DNA from: Sporosarcina ureae DSM 2281
GTDB taxonomy: Bacteria > Bacillota > Bacilli > Bacillales_A > Planococcaceae
Assembly (NCBI RefSeq): GCF_000425545.1
Contig: NZ_AUDQ01000002.1
Location: 186,001 to 250,000, forward strand
DNA length: 64,000 nt
Direction: 5' to 3'
Position 1 is the stretch's first letter. The number at the start of each line of letters is the position of its first letter. This document shows, piece by piece, positions 1 through 9,917 of the stretch. The notes under the pieces are model-generated. The model saw nothing but the letters and a program-made list of their open reading frames with translations, searched no databases and was not told where the DNA came from. Both the position numbers and the translations under genes were made by a program.

Positions 1-83
1 TGGCAGGTAATACGGAAAAAGCCTTAATTTGTTATGAAAAATGGATGAATCAAGTTGAGGGAGAAAGAAGGGAAACGGAATGA
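1..83 (+). CDS. C-terminal end of an upstream gene, possibly a FadR/GntR-type regulator
   Basis: An open frame enters from the left edge and ends with TGA at 81-83, overlapping the accD start codon in an ATGA arrangement. Only 26 residues are visible ([17 protein letters not shown] and a charged tail). Translational overlap with accD indicates co-transcription. A GntR/FadR-family regulator commonly sits upstream of accD in Bacillaceae, and the fragment resembles the last helix of an FCD domain. That identity is inferred from context and is not proven by so short a fragment. Confidence 0.45.
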   Translation, partial: AGNTEKALICYEKWMNQVEGERRETE

Positions 84-952
84 GTATCAAAGAATTATTT
101 AAAAAGAAACCAAAAGTTGACCAACATACAATGCCTTCTGCCAAGAGTAAAGCAGATGTGCCTGAAGGAATTATGACGAAATGTCCAGAGTGTAAGCATG
201 TGATTTTGACGAAGGACTTATTAAAGAATGGTAAAGTTTGTCCATCTTGTCAGCATCACTATAAAATGACGGCACAAGAACGAATTGATCACTTATTTGA
301 CGACAATAGCTTTAAATCAATGGATGATCATTTGAAAACAGAGAACCCGCTTAATTTCCCTTCTTATACAGAAAAAGTAGAAGCGGATGCAAAAGCAACC
401 GGCTTGAATGAAGCGGTTCTGACCGGTGTCGGTAAGATTCAAGGTACAGAAGTAGCTGTTGCGGTCATGGATGCACATTTCCGTATGGGATCGATGGGTT
501 CGGTTGTTGGCGAAAAAATCACGAGAGCTGTAGAAAAAGCTACTGAATTAGGTATTCCTGTAATGATCTTCTCTGCAAGTGGTGGTGCCCGTATGCAAGA
601 AGGTGTTATTAGTTTGATGCAGATGGCTAAAGTAAGTGTAGCTCTTGAAAGACACGCGAACAAAGGTTTATTGTATATCTCCATCATGACCTACCCGACA
701 ACAGGTGGTGTATCTGCTAGTTTCGCCTCAGTTGGGGATATTAACTTAGCAGAACCAAAAGCTCTGATCGGGTTTGCTGGGCGTCGTGTAATCGAACAAA
801 CAGTACGTGAAAAACTACCTGAAGATTTCCAAACGGCGGAGTTCTTATTAAATCATGGGCAATTAGATGCGGTAGTTCATCGCAATGATATGCCAGAAGT
901 GATGAATAAAATCTTGAAGCTTCACGCACGAAAGGGGGCCGTACTTGTATGA
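80..952 (+). CDS. accD: Acetyl-CoA carboxylase carboxyltransferase subunit beta
   Basis: AccD pairs with AccA to form the carboxyltransferase that moves carboxyl from biotin on BCCP to acetyl-CoA, giving malonyl-CoA for fatty-acid synthesis in the cytoplasm. The 290-residue protein has the N-terminal four-cysteine zinc ribbon (C35, C38, C54, C57) followed by a crotonase-fold carboxyltransferase domain with the [11 protein letters not shown] and [10 protein letters not shown] glycine-rich segments. Length is normal for the family. The start overlaps the preceding gene and the stop overlaps accA (ATGA at 949-952), so the two subunits are translationally coupled. Confidence 0.97.
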   Translation: MSIKELFKKKPKVDQHTMPSAKSKADVPEGIMTKCPECKHVILTKDLLKNGKVCPSCQHHYKMTAQERIDHLFDDNSFKSMDDHLKTENPLNFPSYTEKVEADAKATGLNEAVLTGVGKIQGTEVAVAVMDAHFRMGSMGSVVGEKITRAVEKATELGIPVMIFSASGGARMQEGVISLMQMAKVSVALERHANKGLLYISIMTYPTTGGVSASFASVGDINLAEPKALIGFAGRRVIEQTVREKLPEDFQTAEFLLNHGQLDAVVHRNDMPEVMNKILKLHARKGAVLV

Positions 953-1902
953 GTAAAACATTAGCATTTGAAGAACCTATCGTAAAATTGCGTGAAAAAA
1001 TTAATGAACTCGAAGAATATACGGCAGTCAATGACGTAGATCTTTCATCTGAAATTGTCAATTTGAAAAATCGCTTAGCTAAATTGGAAACGGAAATTTA
1101 TGAGAGTATGGAGCCTTGGGATCGTGTGCAAGTTGCACGACATCCTGAAAGACCGACGACAATGGATTATATTACTCAACTGTTTGAGGACTTTATCGAA
1201 TTTCATGGAGATCGCAACTTTGGAGACGATGAAGCCATAATCGGTGGAATCGCTTCATTTGAAGAAACTCCCATTACGATCATTGGACATCAGCGTGGAA
1301 AAGACACCAAAGAAAATGTCAAAAGAAACTTTGGTATGCCACATCCTGAAGGATACCGCAAAGCGCTTCGTCTAATGAAGCAAGCAGAAAAATTCAATCG
1401 CCCTATTATTTGTTTCATCGATACAAAAGGTGCGTATCCTGGTAAAGCGGCAGAGCAACGTGGACAGAGCGAGGCAATTGCTCGTAACTTAGTGGAAATG
1501 GCTGGTTTGAAAGTTCCTGTCATCTCTATCGTGATTGGAGAAGGAGGTAGTGGAGGTGCATTGGCTCTAGGTGTAGCAAACCATATCCATATGCTAGAAA
1601 ACTCCACATACTCTGTTATATCTCCTGAAGGTGCAGCGTCTATTTTGTGGAAGGATCCATCCCTTGCGAAACAAGCGGCGGAAGCGATGAAAATTACTGC
1701 ACCCGATTTGAAAGAAATGAATATTATTGATGAAATCATTCCCGAAGTACTTGGCGGAGCACATCGCGATGCAAACAAACAATCTTTAGAGATGCGTAAT
1801 ACTTTACGAAGATCATTAAGAACGTTATGCGAATTGACATCAGATGAATTAATTGATAATCGATATACTAAATTCCGAAGTATTGGTGTCTTTTCGGAAT
1901 AA
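949..1902 (+). CDS. accA: Acetyl-CoA carboxylase carboxyltransferase subunit alpha
   Basis: The 317-residue protein is the alpha subunit of the acetyl-CoA carboxyltransferase. It has the N-terminal helical region ([19 protein letters not shown]) typical of AccA and the carboxyltransferase core with [14 protein letters not shown] and [15 protein letters not shown]. It starts inside the accD stop codon, which supports equimolar synthesis of both subunits. A hairpin follows the stop codon and precedes pfkA. The adjacency accDA-pfkA-pyk is standard in Bacillales. Confidence 0.97.
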   Translation: MSKTLAFEEPIVKLREKINELEEYTAVNDVDLSSEIVNLKNRLAKLETEIYESMEPWDRVQVARHPERPTTMDYITQLFEDFIEFHGDRNFGDDEAIIGGIASFEETPITIIGHQRGKDTKENVKRNFGMPHPEGYRKALRLMKQAEKFNRPIICFIDTKGAYPGKAAEQRGQSEAIARNLVEMAGLKVPVISIVIGEGGSGGALALGVANHIHMLENSTYSVISPEGAASILWKDPSLAKQAAEAMKITAPDLKEMNIIDEIIPEVLGGAHRDANKQSLEMRNTLRRSLRTLCELTSDELIDNRYTKFRSIGVFSE

Positions 1903-1929
1903 AAGATGCGGGCAACCGCGTCTTTTGCT
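1901..1929 (+). terminator. Hairpin after accA, weak terminator or attenuator
   Basis: The arms AAAAGATGCGG (1901-1911) and CCGCGTCTTTT (1916-1926) pair around a GCAA tetraloop. The U-rich tail is short (TTTTGCTC), so termination is probably partial and some read-through into pfkA is likely. Confidence 0.55.
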
Positions 1930-1965
1930 CGTACATACAAGTAATGAGTAAAGGGTGGGATCGAC

Positions 1966-2925
1966 ATGAAAAAAATTGCGGTCTTAACAAGTGGTGGTGA
2001 CGCGCCGGGAATGAATGCAGCCATTCGTTCTGTAGTCAGAAAAGCGCTATTTGAAGGATTGGAAGTTTCGGGTGTGTTTAATGGTTATCAAGGGTTGATT
2101 GAGGGTAAAATTGAACAATTCCAGCTTGGTTCTGTTGGGGATATCATTCAACGTGGCGGAACGATATTACGATCTGCGAGATGTCCGGAATTCATGACAG
2201 AAGATGGTCGCGCCAAAGCGATGGAGCAAATCAAGCTTCATGCTATTGAAGGATTAGTTGTCATTGGTGGAGATGGGTCATTTAAGGGAGCTAATGAACT
2301 AGTTAAATTAGGCGTTCCTTGCGCTTGTGTACCAGCTACAATTGATAACGATATTACTGGAACGGAATTTACGATTGGCTTTGATACTGCATTGAATACT
2401 GTCGTCGATGTAATTGATAAGATACGAGATACCGCAACATCACATGAACGTTCTTTTATTGTTGAAGTAATGGGGCGTGACGCAGGTGATCTAGCGCTAT
2501 GGGCAGGTCTTGGTGGCGGTGCTGAATCGATTATACTGCCCGAGAAGCCATTTAACGTAGACGCTATTGTGAATCGCCTCAAGAGCAGTACGAGTCGTGG
2601 TAAAAAACACAGTATTATCGTACTGGCTGAAGGTATGATGTCTGCTACGCAACTGGCAGAAATATTGAAAAAAGAAGCGGGTATTGAAACTCGGGTATCC
2701 ATTTTAGGGCATATGCAACGAGGTGGCTCGCCATCTGCACGTGACCGGGTAATTGCCAGTCAATACGGTGCAAGAGCTGTTGAAACACTATTGTCTGGAA
2801 AGAAAAGTTCTGCTGTTGGTATGAGAAATCATAAAGTGGTAGACTATAATTTAGAAGAAGTCTTTACAAAACGAGAAAAGTTGGACTTGTCATTAGTAGA
2901 TTTGGCAGAAACATTATCTATCTAA
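1966..2925 (+). CDS. pfkA: ATP-dependent 6-phosphofructokinase
   Basis: It phosphorylates fructose 6-phosphate to fructose 1,6-bisphosphate with ATP, the committed step of glycolysis. The 319-residue length is that of the bacterial allosteric tetrameric PfkA. The N-terminal nucleotide-binding segment is SGGDAPGMN, and the catalytic segment TIDNDITGTEFTIGFDTA contains the active-site aspartate. The start at 1966 follows a purine-rich ribosome-binding site (AAAGGGTGGGA). It is followed 38 nt later by pyk, forming the usual pfkA-pyk pair. Confidence 0.97.
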   Translation: MKKIAVLTSGGDAPGMNAAIRSVVRKALFEGLEVSGVFNGYQGLIEGKIEQFQLGSVGDIIQRGGTILRSARCPEFMTEDGRAKAMEQIKLHAIEGLVVIGGDGSFKGANELVKLGVPCACVPATIDNDITGTEFTIGFDTALNTVVDVIDKIRDTATSHERSFIVEVMGRDAGDLALWAGLGGGAESIILPEKPFNVDAIVNRLKSSTSRGKKHSIIVLAEGMMSATQLAEILKKEAGIETRVSILGHMQRGGSPSARDRVIASQYGARAVETLLSGKKSSAVGMRNHKVVDYNLEEVFTKREKLDLSLVDLAETLSI

Positions 2926-2963
2926 TTAGTCAGAGTCGACATGATGCAGAGGAGCGATAAGTA

Positions 2964-4724
2964 GTGAGAAAGACAAAAATTGTGTGTACAATCGGCCCGG
3001 CAAGTGAGTCATATGATGGACTTCTAAAGCTGATTGACGCAGGGATGAACGTAGCACGTCTAAACTTCTCCCACGGCACTCAAGATGAGCATAAAGTACG
3101 TATTGAAAGAATCCGTAAAGCTGCAGCTGAAAAAGGAAAAGTGGTAGGAATCTTACTCGACACAAAAGGTCCTGAAATTCGGACACATAAAATGAAAGAT
3201 GGTCAAATCGAATTAGTACGAGGACAAGCAGTAGATATCTCGATGCAAGAAGTGCTCGGTACTGCTGAATTGTTTTCCGTTACGTACGAGAAGTTAATTC
3301 ATGACGTCGACCGCGGTTCGTTTGTCCTTTTAGATGACGGACTGATCGAACTTGAAGTAACAGGTAAAGATACGGATAAAGGTTTAATCCACACAAAAGT
3401 AATCAATGCAGGTCCTTTAAAAGATAATAAAGGGGTCAACGTTCCAAATGTTTCTGTTCAATTGCCAGGAATTACGGATAAAGACAAAGAAGATATCTTG
3501 TTCGGTATTGAACAGGGCGTCGATTTTATTGCAGCTTCTTTTGTGCGTCGTGCATCTGACGTCATTCAAATACGTGAACTCCTTGAAAATAATAGTGGTG
3601 GACATATCCATATCGTCCCGAAGATTGAAAATCAGGAAGGTGTAGACAATCTCGATGAAATCCTTCAATTATCTGACGGTCTTATGGTTGCTCGTGGAGA
3701 TCTAGGAGTAGAAATTCCGGCTGAAGAAGTTCCTCTGGTACAAAAAATGATGATTCATAAATGTAACCAATACGGTAAGCCGGTTATCACTGCAACTCAA
3801 ATGTTGGATTCTATGCAGAGAAACCCACGTCCTACACGTGCAGAGGCAAGTGATGTGGCCAATGCAATTTTGGACGGTTCAGATGCTGTCATGCTTTCAG
3901 GTGAAACAGCTGCTGGATTATATCCAGTCGAATCCGTAAAAGTGATGTGTAAAATTGCTTTATCTACTGAAGAGTCCATGGACTTTCATTCTGTTGTTTC
4001 CACAAGAACGAGAGAAAAAGAAGGGAATCTTACAGAAGCGATTGGACAAGCAGCGGCTTACACAGCGCTAAACTTGAATGTGAAGGCGATTTTAGCACCC
4101 ACTGAAAGTGGTCATACAGCTACCATGATCGCCAAGTATCGTCCTGGTGTTCCGATTATTGCGGTTACACGTTCGGAAGTCATCTCTAATAAGCTAACGC
4201 TTGTTTGGGGCGTTTATCCAATCATCGGAAAGAAAGCGTTGGATATTGATGGCATTCTTCAAGAGTCTGTCGAAGAAAGTGTCAAAAATCAATATGTAAC
4301 GCATGGCGATGTAGTGATCATTACGGCGGGTGTACCGGTTGGTCAAGCAGGTACAACGAACTTGATGAAATTACATGTGATCGGCGATTTGATCGGTCGC
4401 GGCCAAGGCATCGGCAAAAACGTTGCCTTTGGTAAAGCAAAGATCATCAAGAACTCACAGGAAGCATTGACACAAGTCAAAGAAGGCGACATTATTGTGA
4501 CGCATTCTACAGACCGTGATATGTTTGCAGCGCTTGAGCGGTGTGCAGGTATCATTACCGAGATAGGTGGATTGACTAGCCACGCAGCAGTGGTTGGATT
4601 GAGTCTAGGTATACCTGTAATAGTTGGTGCTGAAAACATCACATCCGTTATTAAAAACGGCAGTGACATTACAATGGATGCAGCAAGTGGCGTAATCTAT
4701 AACGGTCACGCAAAAGTATTGTAA
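2964..4724 (+). CDS. pyk: Pyruvate kinase with C-terminal PEP-utilizer-like domain
   Basis: It converts phosphoenolpyruvate and ADP to pyruvate and ATP. The protein begins with a GTG codon at 2964, preceded by GAGGAGCG. The first ~470 residues are the kinase core ([14 protein letters not shown], the [11 protein letters not shown] strand, and the [11 protein letters not shown] and [10 protein letters not shown] segments). The last ~110 residues form the extra domain found in Bacillus-type enzymes, with the [11 protein letters not shown] motif related to the phosphohistidine domain of PPDK and PEP synthase. Length (586) fits Bacillus stearothermophilus-type enzymes. A strong terminator follows. 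Confidence 0.97.
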   Translation: MRKTKIVCTIGPASESYDGLLKLIDAGMNVARLNFSHGTQDEHKVRIERIRKAAAEKGKVVGILLDTKGPEIRTHKMKDGQIELVRGQAVDISMQEVLGTAELFSVTYEKLIHDVDRGSFVLLDDGLIELEVTGKDTDKGLIHTKVINAGPLKDNKGVNVPNVSVQLPGITDKDKEDILFGIEQGVDFIAASFVRRASDVIQIRELLENNSGGHIHIVPKIENQEGVDNLDEILQLSDGLMVARGDLGVEIPAEEVPLVQKMMIHKCNQYGKPVITATQMLDSMQRNPRPTRAEASDVANAILDGSDAVMLSGETAAGLYPVESVKVMCKIALSTEESMDFHSVVSTRTREKEGNLTEAIGQAAAYTALNLNVKAILAPTESGHTATMIAKYRPGVPIIAVTRSEVISNKLTLVWGVYPIIGKKALDIDGILQESVEESVKNQYVTHGDVVIITAGVPVGQAGTTNLMKLHVIGDLIGRGQGIGKNVAFGKAKIIKNSQEALTQVKEGDIIVTHSTDRDMFAALERCAGIITEIGGLTSHAAVVGLSLGIPVIVGAENITSVIKNGSDITMDAASGVIYNGHAKVL

Positions 4725-4732
4725 AAATATAT

Positions 4733-4767
4733 AGACCGCTTCTCATATAGAGATAGCGGTCTTTTTT
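4733..4767 (+). terminator. Rho-independent terminator of accDA-pfkA-pyk
   Basis: AGACCGCT (4733-4740) pairs with AGCGGTCT (4755-4762) and is followed at once by a run of six T. Confidence 0.88.
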
Positions 4768-4779
4768 GGAGGTTACTAT

Positions 4780-5163
4780 ATGAAATGGTTAGCAGCATTA
4801 TTCATCATTGTGCCGACCGCAGAACTGGCTTTATTAATGGTTTCAGGCAAAACACTCGGTATTATGCCTACGATCTTGATTATTATTGCAACAGGAATAG
4901 GTGGCGCTTATCTTGCGAAGAAACAAGGGCTTCGGGCATGGCGTGACTTACAGTTCCGTATGGCCAATAGAGAAACCCCCGGTAAAGCGTTAGTTGATAG
5001 CGTGTGTATTTTACTAGGTGGTTTATTATTACTCATGCCTGGTTTTATTACAGATAGTATAGGATTCTTATTGTTGTTTAGCGGTCCGCGTAAAATTTTA
5101 TATCCATTTATCGTCAAGTGGATTTACAATAAAATACGCAATGGGCAAATCCGAGTTATGTAA
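4780..5163 (+). CDS. fxsA: FxsA family membrane protein
   Basis: This 127-residue protein has three hydrophobic segments: residues 3-20, 27-45, and a longer one at about 73-100. The family signature at the start (FIIVPTAELALLMVSGK) is followed by a conserved glycine-rich turn (ATGIGGAYLAKKQGL). FxsA was named for relief of phage T7 exclusion in E. coli, and its role in Bacilli is not established. It has a good ribosome-binding site (GGAGG at 4768-4772). Its 3' end overlaps the convergent ytvI stop by 8 nt. Confidence 0.9.
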   Translation: MKWLAALFIIVPTAELALLMVSGKTLGIMPTILIIIATGIGGAYLAKKQGLRAWRDLQFRMANRETPGKALVDSVCILLGGLLLLMPGFITDSIGFLLLFSGPRKILYPFIVKWIYNKIRNGQIRVM

Positions 5164-6121
5164 ACGTAGGATGCTCCTTTACTTTCAACGCGATAAATAG
5201 GAAGAATGGTAAAAACATGATGCCGTATAATCCGAATAAATACACAGCACAAGCGGTAATGATAAATGAGTGCACGGTTCGCAATTTAAATGCATGTGCC
5301 CACAAAAGGGATTCAATGATCTGTCTGCATACTAGTAAAATCATGTATAGAACCAACAAGCCGATAGCCGAATACATGTCATCAATATAGAATGAAAAAG
5401 CAATCATCGGCAAGAATGCCAGACCGATTCCTAGGAATGGAATACTATCGACTAATGAAATCAAAAATGCTTTAGTTAAGAAAGACTCAAAATCAAGCAA
5501 CCAAAAACCGGCAGCCATTAGAATAAACGTTATGACAAATAGTCGGATCTGAACAGAAAAGAAATGTCCCATCAAACGGCTTGACCTATCAAAAATCCTG
5601 CCTGCTACTTGTCTGAAGTTTTTAGGGAAGTAAACTAAAAACCAAAATCGATTGGCAGCACTTTCTCGTAAAGCGAAAAAATAAGCGATGATAAATAAAA
5701 ATGTACTAAAAATGTGTTGGAAAGTCTTTTGCAGTAAACTGATAATTCCTTCCATCGCCTCATGACTCATTTGTATAAATTGTTCGGCTGCAGCATGTAA
5801 ATTCCATCCTTTACTATCCATCATTTCGATAATTACTCCTAATTGATCTTCCATAGTCCAAATGACAGAAATCAATCCATTGATTGATAGGAATAGGAAG
5901 GTGTATACTAAAGAGGCAAGCACGCCCATTATGAGCAAAGCAGCTAAAAAGGCCGGCAGTTTTGTAAGTGCAATTACAGAATTCATGAGCGGAGCAGTGA
6001 AGAAAGCGAAAACTATCGCAAATCCTATAGGTGGGATGACGATGAGGAAAATCACGATTAGTATAGCCGGTAACCATTGACGGACATAGGTTTGGAAGCG
6101 CTTGGATTCGATGGATATCAT
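5156..6121 (-). CDS. ytvI: AI-2E family transporter, YtvI-like
   Basis: The protein is a polytopic membrane protein of the AI-2E/PerM exporter-like family, with about seven or eight hydrophobic segments and a C-terminal block ending IIESLLWAHAFKLRTVHSF. Its location between fxsA and citZ matches the Bacillus ytvI position. Substrate and function are unknown for this branch. I chose ATG at 6121, giving 321 residues (MISIESKRFQTYVRQWLP). The longer frame back to GTG 6259 would run through the citZ promoter and cre box at 6208-6235. The nearest ribosome-binding site (AAAGGA) sits rather far from this ATG, so the start is uncertain. Confidence 0.75.
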   Translation of the reverse strand: MISIESKRFQTYVRQWLPAILIVIFLIVIPPIGFAIVFAFFTAPLMNSVIALTKLPAFLAALLIMGVLASLVYTFLFLSINGLISVIWTMEDQLGVIIEMMDSKGWNLHAAAEQFIQMSHEAMEGIISLLQKTFQHIFSTFLFIIAYFFALRESAANRFWFLVYFPKNFRQVAGRIFDRSSRLMGHFFSVQIRLFVITFILMAAGFWLLDFESFLTKAFLISLVDSIPFLGIGLAFLPMIAFSFYIDDMYSAIGLLVLYMILLVCRQIIESLLWAHAFKLRTVHSFIITACAVYLFGLYGIMFLPFFLFIALKVKEHPTFT

Positions 6122-6207
6122 GCGGATTTGTCCATTCCTTTCGGGTAATAATAAATAAAAAACATCTTTACCATTCACAAAACCGTTTAAGTTGCTTATA
6201 ATGGTCA

Positions 6208-6235
6208 TTGTAAGCGTTTTAGATAAAAATATAAT
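6208..6235 (+). promoter_or_regulatory. citZ promoter with overlapping CcpA cre box
   Basis: A sigma-A promoter is readable as TTGTAA (6208-6213), a 16-nt spacer and TATAAT (6230-6235). Overlying the -35 and spacer is TGTAAGCGTTTTAG (6209-6222), which fits the catabolite-responsive element core TGWAARCGYTWN. CcpA repression of citZ is established in B. subtilis. The site here is inferred from sequence. Confidence 0.75.
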
Positions 6236-6304
6236 TAGCAGATGGTCATCGTTCTGCACTCCGCTTCAGGGAGATGACTAAACTGGGAAGAAGGAGCGAA
6301 TATC

Positions 6305-7420
6305 ATGACAGCAACAAAAGGTTTGGAAGGTATCGTGGCAGCACAAACTCAAATCAGTTCCATTATCGATGACACTCTTACATATGTAGGGTACAGCATC
6401 GATGATTTAGCAGAAAATGCTAGTTTCGAAGAAGTAGTTTATCTACTTTGGCACAAACGTTTGCCAAACGAAGTGGAACTAGCTGAATTGAAACAGCAGT
6501 TAGAAGATAATGCAGAAATTCCACAAGGGGTTCTTGATCACTTCAAAACGTACCCAATCGATAAAGTGCATCCAATGTCAGCACTTCGTACAGCAATCTC
6601 GCTTCTAGGATTATACGATGAAAAAGCGGAAGATATGTCACCAGAAGAAAACTACAAAAAAGCAGTTAAGCTTCAAGCTAAAGTTGCAACTGTAGTTACT
6701 GCATTCGCACGTATCAGAAAAGGACAAGAGCCAGTAGCACCTAAAAAAGGTTTAAGCTATGCGGCAAACTTCCTTTACATGCTTTCTGGGGAAGAGCCTG
6801 CTGATATCGCTGAAGAAGCATTCAATAAAGCACTTGTACTACATGCAGACCATGAATTGAACGCATCTACGTTCACAGCACGCGTATGTGTCGCTACTCT
6901 ATCTGATATGTATTCTGGTGTCACTGCGGCAATTGGCGCTCTTAAAGGCCCATTACACGGCGGTGCAAACGAAGCAGTTATGAATATGCTAATGGAAATC
7001 GGCGATGAAGATAAAGTCGAGCCATATATTCGTGAAAAACTAGCAAACAAAGAAAAAATCATGGGCTTCGGACACCGTGTATACCGTCAAGGTGATCCAC
7101 GTGCGAAGCACTTACGTGAAATGTCTAAACGATTGACTAGTCTTCGCGGTGAAGAAAAGTGGTACAATATGTCCGAAAAAATCGAGGGAATTGTCACTGG
7201 AGAAAAGAAATTGCCTCCAAATGTTGATTTCTACTCGGCTTCGGTATATCATTCATTAGACATCGATCATGATATTTTCACACCTATTTTTGCAGTTTCT
7301 CGTTTTTCAGGATGGATTGCACATATTCTAGAACAATACGAAAACAACCGCTTGATCCGCCCACGTGCAGAGTACGTAGGACCAGGCATGCAAAAGTATG
7401 TTCCAATCAATGAACGATAA
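6305..7420 (+). CDS. citZ: Citrate synthase
   Basis: It condenses oxaloacetate and acetyl-CoA into citrate, the entry step of the TCA cycle. The 371-residue type-II-like bacterial enzyme has the active-site segments [14 protein letters not shown] (first catalytic histidine) and [17 protein letters not shown] (second histidine and substrate arginine). The catalytic aspartate region is [15 protein letters not shown]. The start at 6305 follows AAGAAGGAGCG. It leads the citZ-icd-mdh unit and has its own promoter with a cre box. Confidence 0.97.
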   Translation: MTATKGLEGIVAAQTQISSIIDDTLTYVGYSIDDLAENASFEEVVYLLWHKRLPNEVELAELKQQLEDNAEIPQGVLDHFKTYPIDKVHPMSALRTAISLLGLYDEKAEDMSPEENYKKAVKLQAKVATVVTAFARIRKGQEPVAPKKGLSYAANFLYMLSGEEPADIAEEAFNKALVLHADHELNASTFTARVCVATLSDMYSGVTAAIGALKGPLHGGANEAVMNMLMEIGDEDKVEPYIREKLANKEKIMGFGHRVYRQGDPRAKHLREMSKRLTSLRGEEKWYNMSEKIEGIVTGEKKLPPNVDFYSASVYHSLDIDHDIFTPIFAVSRFSGWIAHILEQYENNRLIRPRAEYVGPGMQKYVPINER

Positions 7421-7434
7421 AAAATAGTAAATTC

Positions 7435-7463
7435 GTGGGGCGGTATCTCGTATACCGGCCCAC
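7435..7463 (+). promoter_or_regulatory. Intercistronic hairpin between citZ and icd
   Basis: GTGGG/CCCAC and CGGTAT/ATACCG stack around a CTCGT loop with one G-G mismatch. No T-tract follows, so it is not an intrinsic terminator. It could mark an RNA-processing or 3'-end stabilising site between the two cistrons. Confidence 0.6.
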
Positions 7464-7491
7464 TGATATTGAAATCAGGAGGATATCAATA

Positions 7492-8760
7492 ATGGCTAAC
7501 GATGGAAAGATTACAGTAACTAACGGTGTTTTAAACGTCCCAGATCACGCAACGATTCCTTTCATTATAGGTGACGGCACAGGTCCGGATATTTGGCATG
7601 CGGCTTCACGCGTAATCGAAGCAGCTGTTGAAAAAGCTTATGACGGGAAAAAGAAAATTAATTGGAAAGAAGTTCTTGCTGGAGAGAAAGCATTCAACGA
7701 AACTGGTGACTGGCTTCCAAAAGAAACTCTTGACACAATTAAAGAATATCTGATTGCTATTAAAGGACCACTTACTACGCCAATCGGTGGAGGATTCCGT
7801 TCATTGAACGTAGCATTGCGTCAGGAACTGGATTTATACACTTGCTTGCGTCCGGTTCGTTATTTCGAAGGAGTACCATCACCCGTGAAACGTCCTGAGG
7901 ATTGTGACATGGTTATTTTCCGTGAAAACACAGAGGATATCTATGCGGGTATCGAGTACCAAGAAGGTTCTGACGAAGTGAAAAAATTAGTTAACTTCCT
8001 TCAAACTGAGTTAGGTGTTAAAAATATTCGTTTCCCTGAAACTTCAGGTCTTGGTATTAAACCAATTTCTGAAGAAGGCACAAAGCGTCTAGTGCGCTCA
8101 GCGTTGAACTATACAATCGAAGAAGGTCGCAAGTCTTTGACGATTGTACACAAAGGAAACATCATGAAGTTCACAGAAGGCGCATTCGCAAACTGGGCAT
8201 ACGAGTTAGCTGAAGAAGAATTCGGCGACAAAGTATTCACATGGAGAGAATATGACCGCATTAAAGATGCTGACGGAACAGAGGCTGCTAATAAAGCACA
8301 ATCTGATGCAGAAGCAGCTGGCAAAATCATCGTAAAAGATGCAATTGCTGACATCTTCCTACAACAAATTCTGACACGTCCAAAAGAGTTCGACGTAGTA
8401 GCTACAATGAACTTGAACGGTGACTACGTTTCTGATGCGCTTGCTGCACAAGTAGGCGGAATCGGAATCGCACCGGGAGCGAACATTAACTACGAGTCTG
8501 GGCATGCGATCTTTGAAGCAACTCACGGTACAGCACCGAAATATGCAGGATTGGATAAAGTTAACCCTTCATCCGTATTGCTTTCAGGTGTTATGATGCT
8601 TCAACACCTTGGCTGGACTGAAGCGGCTGATCTAATCACTACTTCTATCGAGCAAACTATCGCTTCAAAAGTAGTGACATACGACTTCGCGCGTCTAATG
8701 GACAATGCGACAGAAGTAAGCACTTCTGGATTTGCTGATGCATTAATCGAAAACCTATAA
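7492..8760 (+). CDS. icd: Isocitrate dehydrogenase (NADP-dependent)
   Basis: It decarboxylates isocitrate to 2-oxoglutarate and reduces NADP. The start is ATG 7492 behind a perfect AGGAGG (7478-7483), giving 422 residues ([19 protein letters not shown]). The frame is open further upstream, but the extra residues are not family-like. Visible motifs are GDGTGPDIW, the substrate-binding [23 protein letters not shown] and the phosphorylation-loop type [12 protein letters not shown]. The cofactor region [11 protein letters not shown] is the NADP-type signature. It sits second in the citZ-icd-mdh unit. Confidence 0.97.
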   Translation: MANDGKITVTNGVLNVPDHATIPFIIGDGTGPDIWHAASRVIEAAVEKAYDGKKKINWKEVLAGEKAFNETGDWLPKETLDTIKEYLIAIKGPLTTPIGGGFRSLNVALRQELDLYTCLRPVRYFEGVPSPVKRPEDCDMVIFRENTEDIYAGIEYQEGSDEVKKLVNFLQTELGVKNIRFPETSGLGIKPISEEGTKRLVRSALNYTIEEGRKSLTIVHKGNIMKFTEGAFANWAYELAEEEFGDKVFTWREYDRIKDADGTEAANKAQSDAEAAGKIIVKDAIADIFLQQILTRPKEFDVVATMNLNGDYVSDALAAQVGGIGIAPGANINYESGHAIFEATHGTAPKYAGLDKVNPSSVLLSGVMMLQHLGWTEAADLITTSIEQTIASKVVTYDFARLMDNATEVSTSGFADALIENL

Positions 8761-8768
8761 GCATTACA

Positions 8769-8798
8769 GAAGAGGGGGATGAGAATCCCCCTCTTTCT
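8769..8798 (+). terminator. Strong hairpin between icd and mdh, likely attenuating terminator
   Basis: AAGAGGGGGAT (8770-8780) pairs perfectly with ATCCCCCTCTT (8785-8795) around a GAGA loop. The following tract is only TTTCT, so it may terminate part of the transcripts and protect the 3' end of icd mRNA, lowering mdh relative to icd. Confidence 0.65.
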
Positions 8799-8829
8799 AC
8801 TATCTTGTTCTGACAAAGGAGAGTTTTAC

Positions 8830-9768
8830 ATGTCATTGAAGCGTAAAAAAGTATCGGTTATCGGATCTGGTTTTACTGGAGCAACAACTGCATTCCTTTT
8901 AGCTCAAAAAGAATTATGTGACGTCGTGATCGTGGATATTCCGCCTATGGAAAATCCAACGAAAGGCAAAGCATTAGACATGTTGGAAGCTGGTCCGGTT
9001 CAAGGGTTTGATGCGAACATTATCGGCACATCCAATTATGAGGATACAAAAGACTCTGATGTAGTTGTTATTACTGCCGGTATTGCACGAAAACCTGGAA
9101 TGAGCCGTGACGACTTAGTACAGACAAATCAAAAAGTAATGAAATCAGTAACAGCTGAAATCGTCAAGTATTCTCCTGATACGAAAATTATTGTTCTAAC
9201 GAATCCAGTTGATGCAATGACCTATACTGTCTACAAAGCATCTGGGTTCCCTAAAGAACGTGTAATTGGCCAGTCAGGCGTTCTGGATACAGCTCGTTTC
9301 CGTACGTTTGTCGCACAAGAATTGAATCTATCAGTAAAAGATGTAACAGGATTCGTTTTGGGTGGTCATGGAGACGATATGGTGCCTCTAGTTCGTTACT
9401 CGACGGCTGGTGGTGTGCCTTTAGAAAACTTGATCTCTGCTGGTCGTCTAGAAGAAATTGTAGAACGTACACGTAAGGGCGGAGCTGAAATCGTCAATCT
9501 ATTAGGCAATGGGTCTGCATATTATGCGCCAGCTGCTGCATTGGTTGAAATGACAGAAGCTATATTAAAAGATCAAAAAAGGGTGTTACCATCGATTGCG
9601 TTCCTAGAAGGTGAATACGGTATGAACGGTATTTATTTAGGTGTCCCGACAGTATTAGGCGCGGGCGGTATCGAAAAAATCATAGAACTTGAATTAACCG
9701 AAGATGAGAAAATGGCACTTCAAAAGTCCGCTGATTCTGTACGTACTGTAATGAGCGTTCTAGCGTAA
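8830..9768 (+). CDS. mdh: Malate dehydrogenase (NAD)
   Basis: It interconverts malate and oxaloacetate with NAD in the TCA cycle. The 312-residue protein ([24 protein letters not shown]) begins at ATG 8830, with AAAGGAGAG at the proper distance. The Rossmann GSGFTG motif and the LDH/MDH active-site histidine in [12 protein letters not shown] are present, as is the substrate arginine in [10 protein letters not shown]. It is the LDH-like MDH type typical of Bacilli. It is the last gene of the unit and is followed by a strong terminator. Confidence 0.96.
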   Translation: MSLKRKKVSVIGSGFTGATTAFLLAQKELCDVVIVDIPPMENPTKGKALDMLEAGPVQGFDANIIGTSNYEDTKDSDVVVITAGIARKPGMSRDDLVQTNQKVMKSVTAEIVKYSPDTKIIVLTNPVDAMTYTVYKASGFPKERVIGQSGVLDTARFRTFVAQELNLSVKDVTGFVLGGHGDDMVPLVRYSTAGGVPLENLISAGRLEEIVERTRKGGAEIVNLLGNGSAYYAPAAALVEMTEAILKDQKRVLPSIAFLEGEYGMNGIYLGVPTVLGAGGIEKIIELELTEDEKMALQKSADSVRTVMSVLA

Positions 9769-9780
9769 AACTATAGGTTG

Positions 9781-9816
9781 AAGATCGGACAGCTGTCTAG
9801 CCGTCCGATCTTTTTT
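9781..9816 (+). terminator. Rho-independent terminator of citZ-icd-mdh
   Basis: AAGATCGGAC (9781-9790) pairs with GTCCGATCTT (9803-9812) and runs into six T. Confidence 0.92.
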
Positions 9817-9845
9817 CTTGTTAGCTCGATTTTTCATGAGTGAAT

Positions 9846-9854
9846 TGCTATAAT
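9846..9854 (+). promoter_or_regulatory. Extended -10 promoter for the MaoC-phoP-phoR unit
   Basis: TGCTATAAT (TGn followed by consensus TATAAT at 9849-9854) lies between the mdh terminator and the MaoC gene. No good -35 is present at the right distance, as expected for an extended -10 promoter. Confidence 0.6.
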
Positions 9855-9917
9855 TTACTTATTGAAATAATTTTCAGCTTTTTCATTGATGACTTTAGAA
9901 ATACAGGAGGGGTTTAT

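Noticed and set aside
1290..2024. 244-codon minus-strand frame antisense to accA
   Set aside because: It lies opposite a well-conserved gene, has no ribosome-binding site and no family resemblance.
6122..6259. N-terminal extension of ytvI to GTG 6259
   Set aside because: It would place the citZ promoter and cre box inside the coding region, and the added residues are not family-like.
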